A DNA stretch of 64,000 nucleotides from Bradyrhizobium sp. DOA9 (GTDB lineage Bacteria; Pseudomonadota; Alphaproteobacteria; Rhizobiales; Xanthobacteraceae). This document shows, piece by piece, positions 28,599 to 37,546 of this stretch. Under the pieces are notes generated by a model. It did not search any database. It had not been told where the DNA came from and saw nothing but the letters and a program-made list of their open reading frames with translations. The DNA lies in contig NZ_DF820425.1 of assembly GCF_000617845.2 (NCBI RefSeq), positions 1,641,038 through 1,705,037 on the forward strand. The letters are read 5' to 3'. The position numbers and the translations under genes were made by a program. Numbering within the stretch: the first letter of the stretch is position 1; each line of letters begins with the position of its first letter.

Positions 28599-29483
28599 GT
28601 GCCGACAACGCTTCATTTCGCGCAAGACCTGCGCTCAGCCCGGCCTCATCCGGCCGGCCGGCTGATGGCGCTTTGCGGCCTGGCGGTGATGCTGACTGTT
28701 GCCTCCGGCGTGGCGCCGGCCGCCGCGCAAGGCAAGCTCGAAGCGCAATATGAGGCCTCGCTGGCAGGAATTCCCGTCGGCAAGGGCGCCTGGAACATCG
28801 ATATCCAGGACGACGTGTTCGCGGCGGCGGCCTCCGGCGGCACCTCGGGGCTCTTGAAGTCGTTCACGGGCGGGTCCGGCACCGGTGCCAGCCAAGGGCG
28901 TGTCGTCAACGGCGCGCTGGTTGCGACCGGCTACCAGGCCTCCACCACCACCCAGAAGAAGACCGAAGAGATCCGCATCACCCTCGACAAGGGCAATGTG
29001 AAGGATTTTGCGATTCTGCCGGAGCCGCCGGTCGACCCGGACCGCATCGTCGTCACCGAGGCGCATCGCCGCGGCGTGTGGGACCCGATGACGGCTTCGC
29101 TGCTGCGCGTGCCCGGCACCGGCGACCCCGTGTCGCCCGAGGCCTGCCACAACGCCGCACCCGTGTTCGACGGCCGCATGCGCTACGAGCTCAAGCTCGA
29201 TTTCAAGCGCATGGAGACCGTGAAGGCGGAGAAGGGGTACAAGGGCCCGGTCGTAGTCTGCTCGATCTATTTCGTGCCGATCGCCGGCTACATCCCCGAC
29301 CGCCCCGTGATCAAATACCTCGCCGCCCAGCGCAACATGGAGATCGCGTTCGCCCCGATCGCCGGCACGCGCATCCTGGTCCCGTTCTGGCTGAAAGTGC
29401 CGACGCCCCTGGGCCCGGCCATGCTGGAAGCCACCAGCTTCATCACCGCCCCCCAGCCGCCACGCGTCGCGAAGACGCAGTAG
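28599..29483 (+). CDS. DUF3108-domain exported protein
   Basis: 294 residues from the GTG at 28599; a TTG at 28587 is also possible, and an ATG at 28665 would start inside the signal sequence. An N-terminal export signal (LMALCGLAVMLTVASGVAPA AAQ) precedes a DUF3108 domain: LEAQYEASLAGIPVGKGAWN, ATGYQASTTTQKKTEEIRIT, and VVCSIYFVPIAGYIPDRP. Members are periplasmic or envelope proteins of unknown function with a lipocalin-like barrel. It is divergent from rpmB and upstream of the Suv3-like helicase, a linkage seen in related genomes. Confidence 0.85.
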   Translation: MPTTLHFAQDLRSARPHPAGRLMALCGLAVMLTVASGVAPAAAQGKLEAQYEASLAGIPVGKGAWNIDIQDDVFAAAASGGTSGLLKSFTGGSGTGASQGRVVNGALVATGYQASTTTQKKTEEIRITLDKGNVKDFAILPEPPVDPDRIVVTEAHRRGVWDPMTASLLRVPGTGDPVSPEACHNAAPVFDGRMRYELKLDFKRMETVKAEKGYKGPVVVCSIYFVPIAGYIPDRPVIKYLAAQRNMEIAFAPIAGTRILVPFWLKVPTPLGPAMLEATSFITAPQPPRVAKTQ

Positions 29484-29510
29484 CGCTCTAAAGCCCTCCC
29501 CTGCGCTCTT

Positions 29511-29668
29511 ACCCTCCCCTGGAGGGGGAGGGTCGATCGCGCGTTAGCGCGAGCGGGGTGGGGTGGATCTCTCAACACGGGGACGTGCCCGAGTGGAGAG
29601 ATCACCCCACCCCGTCTCACATTCCGCTGCGCTCCATGTGAGCCGACCCTCCCCCTCCAGGGGAGGGT
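29511..29668. repeat. dispersed palindromic repeat, family B
   Basis: ACCCTCCCCTGGAGGGGGAG at the left and CCCCCTCCAGGGGAGGGT at the right; the interior carries GCGAGCGGGGTGGGGTG and CACCCCACCCC. Same family as 22071-22238. It follows the DUF3108 stop by 27 bp. Confidence 0.85.
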
Positions 29669-29743
29669 TTAGGGTACCCCAGCAATATCAACCACTTACC
29701 TACTATGCATGGGGTTGTTTTCGCAACAATGAGTTCGGAATGC

Positions 29744-29830
29744 CGTCATGGCCGGGCTTGACCCGGCCATCCATCCCTTCGAGAGATGCTCGTCGTTCGA
29801 TGGATGCGCGGGTCAAGCCCGCGCATGACG
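29744..29830. repeat. dispersed palindromic repeat, family E
   Basis: CGTCATGGCCGGGCTTGACC at the left and GTCAAGCCCGCGCATGACG at the right. Relatives are at 50755-50837 and 55414-55509. Confidence 0.82.
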
Positions 29831-30217
29831 AAGACGGGAATCCATTTGACTCCGCCCCGATTCTGATTCGACTCCCCGCCGTCCCCAGCTTTAACCACCC
29901 CGCTCGCTTGTGCGCCCCCGCAAAACTCCATCTAGTGCGCAACCAACACGAGTCCCGCGACATGTTGCGTGAACGGAACGGGACTCAACGGGGAGTCAGC
30001 GATTCGGCCGCGATTCGTTCTAGAGTCGTTCCGAAGCTTAAAGCGAACGGGAAAAGCGTCGCAAAGTGAGACAGTTGCGCGGGATTCGGGGAGGGCGTGC
30101 CACACCCTCCGCTGTCATGCCCCGGCTTGACCGGGGCATCCAGTACGCCGCGGCCTCTGAGCCCCGCCCCATACAGCACTGACATTCGCCCAAATCGCCA
30201 TTACCTATCCCTCAGAC

Positions 30218-33200
30218 ATGGCTTTTTCCTCCTCCCCCTTCGCCTCCGAGCGCGCACCCGGCGCGGGCGTCACTGCGGTGCTCGGTCCGACCAACACCGG
30301 CAAGACCCATCTCGCCATCGAGCGGATGCTGGCGCATCCCTCAGGGCTGATCGGCCTGCCGCTGCGCCTGCTCGCGCGCGAGGTCTACAACAAGATCGCC
30401 GCTCGATCCGGCGAGGCCAGCGTCGCACTGGTCACCGGCGAGGAGAAGATCAAGCCGAAGAACCCGCGCTATTGGGTCTCCACCGTCGAGGCGATGCCGC
30501 GGGATCTCGACGTCTCCTTCCTCGCCGTCGACGAGGTCCAGATCGCCGCCGATCTCGAGCGCGGCCACGTCTTCACCGATCGCATCCTCAACCGCCGCGG
30601 CCGCGACGAGACGCTGCTCTTGGGCGCAGCCACCATGCGCCCGATCATCGAGCGCCTGTTGCCGGGCGTCTCCATGATCACGCGGCCCAGATTGTCGCAG
30701 CTCGAATTCGCCGGCGACCGCAAGATCACGCGCCAGCCGCGCCGCACCGCCATCGTCGCGTTCTCCGCCGATGAAGTCTACGCCATCGCCGAGCTGATCC
30801 GCCGCCAGCACGGCGGCGCCGCCGTGGTGCTGGGCTCGCTCTCGCCCCGCACACGCAACGCGCAAGTGGCGATGTTCCAGAACGGCGACGTCGATTATCT
30901 CGTCGCCACCGACGCCGTCGGCATGGGCCTCAATCTCGACGTCGACCACGTCGCCTTCGCCTCCGACCGCAAGTTCGACGGCTACCAATTCCGCCGCCTC
31001 ACGCCGTCCGAATTCGCGCAAATCGCGGGCCGCGCCGGCCGTGCCACCCGCAACGGCACCTTCGGCACCACGGGCCGCTGCGCGCCGTTCGAGCCCGAGC
31101 TCGTCAACGCGCTGCAGAACCACACCTTCGATGCCGTGAAGGTGCTGCAATGGCGCAATTCCAAGCTGGATTTCGCCTCGCTCGGCGCGCTCCAGGTCTC
31201 GCTGAACCTCGCCCCCGGCCACGAGACGCTGACGCGCGCGCCGATCGCCGAGGACATGCGCGTGCTCGATCACGCCGCCCGCGACGGCGAGGTGCGCGAT
31301 ATCGCGCATGGCAAGGCCGCCGTGGAGCGGCTCTGGGAAGCCTGCCAGGTCCCGGACTACAGGAAGCTGTCGCCGGCCGCCCATGCCGAGCTGGTGACGA
31401 CGCTGTACGGCTTCCTGATGCGCAAGGGCTGCATTCCCGATTCCTGGTTCGAGTCCCAGGTCACCCAGGCCGACCGCATCGACGGCGATATCGACACGCT
31501 GTCGGCCCGAATCGCCCAGATCCGCACCTGGACCTTCGTCGCCAACCGCCCGGACTGGCTGAAAGACCCGGAACGCTGGCAGGGGATCGCGCGGGAGGTC
31601 GAAAATAAATTATCGGATGCGCTCCATGAACGCTTGACTGAGCGTTTCGTTGATCGCCGGACCAGTGTATTGATGCGCCGCCTGCGGGAGAACACGAGCT
31701 TGAATACTGAAATCGGCAAGACCGGCGAAGTCATCGTCGAAGGCCATGTCATCGGCCGCCTCGATGGCTTCACCTTTGCACCGGACACGGCGGAAGCCGG
31801 CTCCGATGCGAAAGCCTTGCAGGCTGCAGCGCAAGCGGTGCTCGCCGGCGAGATCAACGCACGCGCCGAAAAGCTCGGCAATGCGCCGGACGAGCAGTTC
31901 GTGCTGACGTCCGAAGGCATCATCCGCTGGACCGGCGATGCCGTGGCGCGGCTCGCCGCCGCAGACGACGCGCTGCATCCGCGCATCCGCATCATCTCGG
32001 ACGAGCGCCTGACCGGCGCCCCCCGCGACAAGGTGCAGGCGCGGCTCGAGCTCTGGCTCAAGACGCACATCGAAAAGCTGCTCGGGCCGATGTTCGAGCT
32101 GTCGAAGGCCGAGGACGTCACCGGCATCGCCCGCGGCATCGCCTATCAGCTGGTCGAAGCGCTCGGCGTGCTCGAGCGGCCGAAGATCGCCAGCGAGCTG
32201 AAGGATCTCGATCAGCCCTCGCGCGCCGTGTTGCGCAAATACGGCGTCCGCTTCGGCGCCTATCACCTCTATTTTCCCGGTCTGCTCAAGCCCGCCGCAC
32301 GTGCGCTCGCCGCGCTGCTCTGGGCGCTGAAGCAGGACAATGTCGATCTGTCCGCGCTCTCGGGCGCGCAGCATCTGGCCTCCTCGGGGCGCACCTCGTT
32401 CCCGGTCGACAAGGCACTGCCGCGCGATGCCTATCGCGTGCTCGGCTACAAGCAGGCCGGCGAGCGCGCCGTGCGCGTCGACATCCTGGAACGCCTCGCC
32501 GATTTGATCCGCCCGGCGCTGGCCTGGCGCGAGAACTCGCCGGGTGAAAAGCCCGCCGGTGCGTTCGACGGCCGCAGCTTCGTGGTCACGCAGGCGATGA
32601 CCTCGCTCACGGGATCGGCCGGCGAAGATTTCGCCTCCGTGCTGCGCGCGCTCGGCTATCGCATGGAGAAGCGCCCGCCGCTGCCGCCCAAACCTGTCGT
32701 GACCGAGCCTGTCGTGACCGAGCCTGTTGCGACCGATCAGGTCGTCACCGAGACCGTCGCCGCCGAGACGCCGCCCGTTGAAGGCCGCGTGGAGACCCCA
32801 CCTGAGACTGCGACGGAGGCCGTTGCCGGCCTGCCGGCCGCCGAGGCTACGGCCGAATCCGTCACGGTCGAAGACGCGCCCGGCATGGAGCCGCACGACG
32901 AGCCCGCTCCTGCGGAGGCTCACGAGGAGCGTGCGCTGGAAGCGTCTCCAGAAGCGCCCGTCACGCCCGAGGACGCCCCCGGCATCGCGCCGCCCGCAGA
33001 AGAGACTCCGGCACCGCTTGATGCGGCCCCGGCCGAGACCGCCGCAGTCGAAGCCGCTGCTTCACCGGATGCTGCTGCGCCTGTCGAAGCCCCCGCCGCG
33101 CCCGATCTGATCGAGGTCTGGCGTCCCGCCGGCCGTCACGAGGATCGCAAGCCGCGCCACGAGCGCCATCGCCATCAGCGTCACAACAACCAGCGTCGTC

Positions 33201-33640
33201 CGCAGGCCGGCGCTGAGGCTGCCGCTGCAGCCGATGCAGCGAGCGCCGCGCCCGGCGAAGCCGCCGACGGCGCGAAGCCGGGCCAGCGTCATGGCGGCGG
33301 TCATCGCCGCGATGGCGGCCGCGACTTCCGCAAGCCGCGTGAAGGCGGCGAGGGCGGTGAGCGCCGCGACGACCGCAATCGCAGCTTCCAGGGCAAGGGA
33401 GACCGCGACAAGGATCGCGATCGCAACCGCGACAACAAGAAGTTCGGCGGCGATCGCGACAAGGGCCGCGACAATCGTGGCCGTGACCGCGACAAGGGTC
33501 GCGACCGCCAGGGTGGTCCGTCACTTCGTCCCTACGCCTCGAGCGCGAACCCGCGCGAGCGCGATCGTCCGGCCGATCCGAACTCCCCCTTCGCCAAGCT
33601 CGCTGCCCTGAAAGAGCAGCTCTCGGGGCGCAAGGAGTAA
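30218..33640 (+). CDS. Suv3-like DExH RNA helicase with long disordered C-terminus
   Basis: 1140 residues. The helicase core occupies about residues 15-370: Walker A LGPTNTGKTHLAIERM, motif II AVDEVQIAAD, AVGMGLNLDVDHVAFA and QIAGRAGR. About 370-830 contains the conserved C-terminal region of alphaproteobacterial helicases. From about 830 the chain is Pro/Ala/Glu-rich and acidic (many TEPV/AEAP runs), and from about 970 it turns strongly basic, with many RD/KDRDR repeats encoded by near-repetitive DNA at 33380-33530. Mitochondrial Suv3 unwinds RNA for the degradosome; an RNA decay role is likely here. The stop is four bases before the next gene's start. Confidence 0.9.
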   Translation: MAFSSSPFASERAPGAGVTAVLGPTNTGKTHLAIERMLAHPSGLIGLPLRLLAREVYNKIAARSGEASVALVTGEEKIKPKNPRYWVSTVEAMPRDLDVSFLAVDEVQIAADLERGHVFTDRILNRRGRDETLLLGAATMRPIIERLLPGVSMITRPRLSQLEFAGDRKITRQPRRTAIVAFSADEVYAIAELIRRQHGGAAVVLGSLSPRTRNAQVAMFQNGDVDYLVATDAVGMGLNLDVDHVAFASDRKFDGYQFRRLTPSEFAQIAGRAGRATRNGTFGTTGRCAPFEPELVNALQNHTFDAVKVLQWRNSKLDFASLGALQVSLNLAPGHETLTRAPIAEDMRVLDHAARDGEVRDIAHGKAAVERLWEACQVPDYRKLSPAAHAELVTTLYGFLMRKGCIPDSWFESQVTQADRIDGDIDTLSARIAQIRTWTFVANRPDWLKDPERWQGIAREVENKLSDALHERLTERFVDRRTSVLMRRLRENTSLNTEIGKTGEVIVEGHVIGRLDGFTFAPDTAEAGSDAKALQAAAQAVLAGEINARAEKLGNAPDEQFVLTSEGIIRWTGDAVARLAAADDALHPRIRIISDERLTGAPRDKVQARLELWLKTHIEKLLGPMFELSKAEDVTGIARGIAYQLVEALGVLERPKIASELKDLDQPSRAVLRKYGVRFGAYHLYFPGLLKPAARALAALLWALKQDNVDLSALSGAQHLASSGRTSFPVDKALPRDAYRVLGYKQAGERAVRVDILERLADLIRPALAWRENSPGEKPAGAFDGRSFVVTQAMTSLTGSAGEDFASVLRALGYRMEKRPPLPPKPVVTEPVVTEPVATDQVVTETVAAETPPVEGRVETPPETATEAVAGLPAAEATAESVTVEDAPGMEPHDEPAPAEAHEERALEASPEAPVTPEDAPGIAPPAEETPAPLDAAPAETAAVEAAASPDAAAPVEAPAAPDLIEVWRPAGRHEDRKPRHERHRHQRHNNQRRPQAGAEAAAAADAASAAPGEAADGAKPGQRHGGGHRRDGGRDFRKPREGGEGGERRDDRNRSFQGKGDRDKDRDRNRDNKKFGGDRDKGRDNRGRDRDKGRDRQGGPSLRPYASSANPRERDRPADPNSPFAKLAALKEQLSGRKE

Positions 33641-33644
33641 CCCC

Positions 33645-33914
33645 ACGACCGAGCGGCAGCGCATCGACAAATGGCTGTGGCACGCGCGGGTGGTCAAGGC
33701 GCGCACCTCCGCGGCTGAGCTGGTTGAGTCCGGCCACGTCCGCATCAACGGTACGCGTGAGAAATCACCCGGCCATGCGATCAAGATCGGTGACGTGATT
33801 ACGGTGGCCCTCGATCGCACCGTGCGCGTGCTGAAGGTCACCGCCTTCAACGAGCGCCGTGGTGATGCCGCCTCGGCGCGCGTGCTCTACGAGGAGCTCG
33901 GGTCGCGCAATTAA
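33645..33914 (+). CDS. S4-domain RNA-binding protein (Hsp15-like), apparent ACG start
   Basis: 89 residues if translation begins at ACG 33645, seven bases after AAGGAG (33632-33637). The coding frame clearly includes TERQRIDKWLWHARVVKART, the alpha-helical start of the S4 domain, followed by SGHVRINGTREKSPGHAIKI and GDVITVALDRTVRVLKVTAF. No ATG, GTG or TTG precedes this segment in frame; the first GTG (33690) would cut the S4 domain. Hsp15-type proteins bind stalled 50S-tRNA complexes. Overlap of the site with the helicase stop suggests translational coupling. A sequencing or point change from ATG is the alternative. Confidence 0.8.
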   Translation, partial: TTERQRIDKWLWHARVVKARTSAAELVESGHVRINGTREKSPGHAIKIGDVITVALDRTVRVLKVTAFNERRGDAASARVLYEELGSRN

Positions 33915-33928
33915 TTGCGCTTTGTATT
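33905..33928 (+). terminator. possible weak terminator or palindrome at the S4 gene end
   Basis: GCGCAATTAATTGCGC (33905-33920) is a perfect 16-nt palindrome spanning the stop codon, followed by TTTGTATT. It can fold as GCGCAA/TTGCGC with a TTAA loop, but the stem is short. Confidence 0.35.
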
Positions 33929-34046
33929 CATTTCTTGATCGATCAAACACACAAAGCCGTCATGTTCGGGCCTTCCCGACCTTGCGGCGCCGGGCCATCC
34001 GCGCTAGGCAAGCCGCGACTTTTAAAAGAGCTTTTCGGAGCGTTGG

Positions 34047-34385
34047 ATGACTTACGTCGTCACTGAAAACTGCATCAAGTGCAAGTACACCGACTGCGTC
34101 GAGGTCTGCCCGGTCGATTGCTTCTACGAAGGCGACAACATGCTCGTCATCCATCCCGACGAGTGCATCGATTGCGGCGTGTGCGAGCCGGAATGCCCCG
34201 CCGACGCCATCAAGCCGGACACGGAACCGGGGCTGGAGAAGTGGCTCCAGGTCAACGCCGATTACGCCAAGAGCTGGCCGAACATCACCCAGAAGAAAGA
34301 ATCACCTGCCGACGCCAAGGAATTCGACGGCATGGACGGCAAGTTCGAGAAATATTTTTCTCCGAACCCGGGCTCTGGGGACTAA
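34047..34385 (+). CDS. fdxA: 7Fe ferredoxin (FdxA)
   Basis: 112 residues. The N-terminal cluster region [25 protein letters not shown] holds the 3Fe-4S/4Fe-4S ligands of Azotobacter-type FdI ferredoxins, and the second set is [18 protein letters not shown]. The C-terminal tail (about residues 60-112, [17 protein letters not shown]) is also typical of this class. It is a soluble low-potential electron carrier, essential in several alphaproteobacteria. It sits between the S4-domain gene and the CarD gene in an order conserved among Rhizobiales. GAGCGT precedes the ATG; a 12-nt palindrome lies 100 bp upstream. Confidence 0.96.
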   Translation: MTYVVTENCIKCKYTDCVEVCPVDCFYEGDNMLVIHPDECIDCGVCEPECPADAIKPDTEPGLEKWLQVNADYAKSWPNITQKKESPADAKEFDGMDGKFEKYFSPNPGSGD

Positions 34386-34453
34386 ATCGCGCCCAAACTT
34401 AACCCTAATAGCGGCGCTGCCGCCGAAAACCAGCCCTGAAGACCCCTAAATCA

Positions 34454-34481
34454 TTGATTTTTGCGGGAAATGTGCTATATT
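34454..34481 (+). promoter_or_regulatory. candidate sigma-70 promoter of the CarD gene
   Basis: TTGATT (34454-34459), a 16-bp spacer, and TATATT (34476-34481). GTGC/GCAC arms flank the -10 (34472-34475 and 34483-34486). It is 68 bp after the fdxA stop and one of the clearest promoter-like sequences in the window. Confidence 0.6.
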
Positions 34482-34729
34482 GGGCACATTAAGCCGAACC
34501 CCGTCAGCCCCGTTGGCCCCTCTGGGTTCCCGTGAAACCAAATGTCGAACAGGGGCGTGGCAGTTTCCGCGCGCAGGCTGTGTCACAGAAAACGCGTAAA
34601 AAGAGTACTTCAGCGAGGGCTTCCCATAAGGAGGCCAAAAAAGTCGCCGCGGCCAGCCGTAGCGCATCCAAGGGTCGGACCGCGACGAAGGCGCCGGCTG
34701 CAAAGTCCTCGAAGAACAAAAGAAGCGCA

Positions 34730-35554
34730 ATGCCTAACAAGACTGCCAAACCGGCCGCGAAAGCGACCGCTGCCAAGCCTGTTGCCGCCAAGCCTGTGAC
34801 TGCCAAGCCTGTGACGGCCAAGGCCCCCGCTGCCAAGCCCGCCGCGCCGAAGGCTCCCGTTGCTGCTGCGCCCGCCAAGGCCCCCGTCGCCGCCAAGCCG
34901 GCCGCCAAGCCCGCGGCTGCGCCGAAGGTCGAGGAAAAGAAGGTCGTGACCCAGCGTCAGGGCTTCAAGGCCAATGAATTCGTGGTCTATCCCGCTCACG
35001 GCGTCGGCCAGATCCTGGCCATCGAGGAGCAGGAGATCGCCGGTGCGAAGCTCGAGCTGTTCGTCATCAACTTCATCAAGGACAAGATGACGCTACGCGT
35101 GCCGACCGCCAAGGTCGCCAATGTCGGCATGCGCAAGCTGTCCGATCCGGTGCTGGTCAAGAAGGCGCTGGAGACGCTCAAGGGCCGCGCCCGCGTCAAG
35201 CGCACCATGTGGTCGCGCCGTGCCCAGGAATACGAAGCGAAGATCAATTCGGGCGATATCGTCGCGATCGCGGAAGTCGTGCGCGACCTCTATCGCTCGG
35301 AATCGCAGCCCGAGCAGTCCTACTCGGAACGCCAGCTCTATGAAGCGGCGCTCGACCGTCTCTCCCGCGAGATCGCGGTGGTGCAGCACTCGACCGAGAC
35401 CGAAGCGGTCAAGGAGATCGAGGCCCAGCTCGCCAAGAGCCCGCGCCGCAATGCCAAGGCGGAAGCCGCCGAGGGCGAGGCCGATACGGATGCCGAGGGC
35501 GATACCGACGATACCGACGGCGACGACAGCACCGTCGCCGACGAGGCCGCGTAA
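34730..35554 (+). CDS. CarD/CdnL-family transcription regulator
   Basis: 274 residues from the ATG at 34730 (MPNKTAKPAAK); the frame stays open to a GTG at 34532, which would add 66 Lys/Ala-rich residues and shorten the 5' leader to about 45 nt, so the start is uncertain. Residues 1-85 are a low-complexity AKPAAKPV tail. Residues about 85-245 form the CarD domain: FKANEFVVYPAHGVGQILAI, an RNA-polymerase-binding Tudor-like fold, then the helical DNA-binding part SRRAQEYEAKINSGDIVAIA. The end is acidic (DTDAEGDTDDTDGDD). It stabilises open complexes at promoters, including rRNA promoters, in other bacteria. Confidence 0.88.
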   Translation: MPNKTAKPAAKATAAKPVAAKPVTAKPVTAKAPAAKPAAPKAPVAAAPAKAPVAAKPAAKPAAAPKVEEKKVVTQRQGFKANEFVVYPAHGVGQILAIEEQEIAGAKLELFVINFIKDKMTLRVPTAKVANVGMRKLSDPVLVKKALETLKGRARVKRTMWSRRAQEYEAKINSGDIVAIAEVVRDLYRSESQPEQSYSERQLYEAALDRLSREIAVVQHSTETEAVKEIEAQLAKSPRRNAKAEAAEGEADTDAEGDTDDTDGDDSTVADEAA

Positions 35555-35584
35555 ACAGCTTCGTTCCTCGCAAGCCATCAAAAG

Positions 35585-35609
35585 CCCGGCCGAACGGCCG
35601 GGCTTTTTG
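35585..35609 (+). terminator. rho-independent terminator of the CarD gene
   Basis: Stem GCCCGGCCG/CGGCCGGGC with an AA loop, followed by TTTTT, 30 bp after the CarD stop. The left side AAAA makes it possibly bidirectional, serving the convergent cyclase gene too. Confidence 0.9.
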
Positions 35610-35641
35610 CTTGGCCTCCTGACGCAGCGGGCGATGCGACG

Positions 35642-37036
35642 CTACGCGCCGCGCGGCTGGGTCCAGATCGAGATCGGCTGCTGAATGCCGCGGACCGCCC
35701 GCGGCTCTCGCGCTTGCAATGACTGAAACGTTGCGGCGCCGTCGCCGAGCTCGGCCTTCGCCTGGCTGACGAGGTCGTCACTTGCCACCAACGCGCAATC
35801 GAAGGTGCGGGTCAAGGCTTCGAGACGGCTGGCCACGTTGACGGTCGCGCCGATCACGGCAAATTCCAGGCAGGTCTGTCCGATGTCGCCGAGCACCACC
35901 GGCCCATAATGCAAGCCGAAGCTCACATGAAGCGGTGGCTCGCCTGACGCTGCCCGCCGATCGTTCCAGCCGTCCGCAGAGGTGATCATCGCCTGCGCAC
36001 ATCGCAGCGCGTTGCCGGCGTCGTGCGCGCCCGCGAACGGCGTGCCGAACGTCGCCATCAATCCGTCACCGAGATATTTGTCGAGCGTGCCGCTATGGCG
36101 GAAAACCTCCTGCTCCATCAATCCGTGGAATTCGCGCAGCGTTCGCACCACCTCCTGCGGCGAGCGCGCATCGGCAAACGCCGTGAAGCCGACGATGTCG
36201 ACGAACAGCACCGCGACGTGTTGCGTGCGCACCTGCTTCAGCGGCTCGTCCTGCTTCGACAATTCCGCCACGACATTGGGCGAGAAGTAGCGTGCGAGGT
36301 TGCCGCGCTCGCGCTCCACTGCGGCATGCCGGACCAGGAGATCGTTGCTGCGGCGGACCGCGAGCGCCAAGGTCATGGCCACGATCATGAATACGACGAT
36401 CTCCTGGATGCGAACGTGGAATACGATTTCGCTGGGCGAGATCATCGCAAACAAGCGCTGATCGCTGCCGGTTGCGGCCGCGATTCGGGCCGTCAGCGCA
36501 GGATCGCGATCGGGTTGCCACCAGACCCAGGCCATGCCGACGATCCAGAGCCCAGCCGTCCATAGCCCGACCGCAATGACGGTCCGCCAGGTATAGGCCA
36601 GCGTGGCGCCTGCGAGCAGCACGAAGAAATAGATGAAGTTGCCGAAATGGTACTGCATCGCGACCGGCCAATGCGAGGCTCCGAACGGATTTGGAACCAC
36701 GACGACGTATGTCAGCAGCGCCAGGTCGCAAAACAGGAGGGCCAATTCCGGCCGTGACACGCCCACCCGCCCAACCCTGACCTGGGCCCAGCCGATCAGT
36801 GCGAACAAGCCGAGCAGCGCCACGTAGTAGAGCTGCTCCCAGGCCGGGTTGATCATCAGCAGCAGGCAGGCAATGACGGCGAGGGCGACATAGCGCGCCC
36901 GCACCGCGAGTTGCAGGCCCTCCCGCTTGGCAGACGTCAGCGCGGCCTGTGCGAACTGAACTGTTTCGGCATCGCGCTTGTTCGGCGCCGGCGACAGCGC
37001 AGCCGGCAGGTTGAAGCGCTCGACGAGCATTGTCAC
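35642..37036 (-). CDS. membrane-bound class III adenylate/guanylate cyclase
   Basis: 464 residues. Residues 1-50 are cytosolic; about 50-230 carry six hydrophobic segments (for example ARYVALAVIACLLLMINPAW and YHFGNFIYFFVLLAGATLAY). The catalytic domain is at about 260-450: VAVLFVDIVGFTAFADA has the first metal aspartate, SGTLDKYLGDGLMATFGTPF the second, and LHYGPVVLGDIGQTCLEFAV IG the substrate region. It makes cAMP (or cGMP) from the nucleotide triphosphate. The membrane part probably senses a small molecule. It stands alone, convergent with CarD and just downstream of the HxlR gene. Confidence 0.9.
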   Translation of the reverse strand: MTMLVERFNLPAALSPAPNKRDAETVQFAQAALTSAKREGLQLAVRARYVALAVIACLLLMINPAWEQLYYVALLGLFALIGWAQVRVGRVGVSRPELALLFCDLALLTYVVVVPNPFGASHWPVAMQYHFGNFIYFFVLLAGATLAYTWRTVIAVGLWTAGLWIVGMAWVWWQPDRDPALTARIAAATGSDQRLFAMISPSEIVFHVRIQEIVVFMIVAMTLALAVRRSNDLLVRHAAVERERGNLARYFSPNVVAELSKQDEPLKQVRTQHVAVLFVDIVGFTAFADARSPQEVVRTLREFHGLMEQEVFRHSGTLDKYLGDGLMATFGTPFAGAHDAGNALRCAQAMITSADGWNDRRAASGEPPLHVSFGLHYGPVVLGDIGQTCLEFAVIGATVNVASRLEALTRTFDCALVASDDLVSQAKAELGDGAATFQSLQAREPRAVRGIQQPISIWTQPRGA

Positions 37037-37066
37037 GGCAGTCTCCTCAATAGGGCTTAAGCTGCT

Positions 37067-37438
37067 TCAAGTCCGCTGCGTCCTTGCCGAGACGCCGACT
37101 TCATCTCGGCGACCTCCTCCGTCAGCCGCGGCTGCAACCGACGTCCACCAATTCCCCATGGCGTCGATCAACGGCACGAGGGCATGACCGGCGGAGGTCA
37201 GATCGTACTCTACGCGCAGCGGATATCCGCCGAATTCGGTGCGGCTTACGATGCCGGCGTCCTCCAGCTTGCGAAGCTCGAGTGCGAGCATTCTGTGCGA
37301 GATGGTCGGATTGTCCCGGCGCAGATCGCTGAAGCGCTTGGTACCCTGCTTCAAATAGTAGATCAGCAGCGTCGGCCAGCGACCGCTCAGAATCTGCATC
37401 ACTTCCTCGATGGGACATCTCGACACGAGATCCTTCAT
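37067..37438 (-). CDS. HxlR-family transcriptional regulator
   Basis: 123 residues. Winged-helix HTH: residues 8-16 CPIEEVMQI start the HxlR signature, followed by LSGRWPTLLIYYLKQGTKRF, SDLRRDNPTISHRMLALELR, KLEDAGIVSRTEFGGYPLRV and EYDLTSAGHALVPLIDAMGN W. One cysteine (C8) lies at the position used for redox sensing in YodB/HypR-type members. It is divergent from a GST-like gene (37547), the usual setting for HxlR control of an oxidoreductase or electrophile-detoxifying gene. A TTAC/GTAA inverted repeat lies in the intergenic gap. Confidence 0.9.
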   Translation of the reverse strand: MKDLVSRCPIEEVMQILSGRWPTLLIYYLKQGTKRFSDLRRDNPTISHRMLALELRKLEDAGIVSRTEFGGYPLRVEYDLTSAGHALVPLIDAMGNWWTSVAAAADGGGRRDEVGVSARTQRT

Positions 37439-37451
37439 CGATGCCTCCAGG

Positions 37452-37469
37452 TTACAAAAAAGTTCGTAA
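37452..37469. promoter_or_regulatory. candidate HxlR operator
   Basis: TTAC (37452-37455) and GTAA (37466-37469) are inverted, 10 bp apart, 14 bp upstream of the HxlR start codon. Spacing and form resemble known HxlR/YodB sites, which are short inverted repeats. Confidence 0.4.
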
Positions 37470-37546
37470 TTTGCTTGATGCGGCGAGCGACTAGGGTCGC
37501 GTCACCGCTGCGCAGCGTGATCATCAGAAATCACGGAGAATGGATC

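Larger units (their letters stand above)
29484..30217. other. 734-bp intergenic region made largely of repeats
   Basis: It holds a family B repeat (29511-29668), a family E repeat (29744-29830), a partial family E copy near 30115-30145 and, between them, an inverted repeat GAGTCCCG (29950-29957) / CGGGACTC (29979-29986) with a 21-nt loop. No coding sequence is supportable. The helicase promoter should lie in the last part. Confidence 0.7.

Noticed and set aside
21524..29830. Clusters of similar GC-rich repeats as a CRISPR array
   Set aside because: Copies are hundreds to thousands of bp apart, are palindromic elements of different families, and have no regular spacers or cas genes.
33935..33946. 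TTGATCGATCAA upstream of fdxA as a FixK/FNR box
   Set aside because: The half-sites are only 4 bp apart between TTGA and TCAA; FixK/FNR boxes need 6. It is just a short palindrome.
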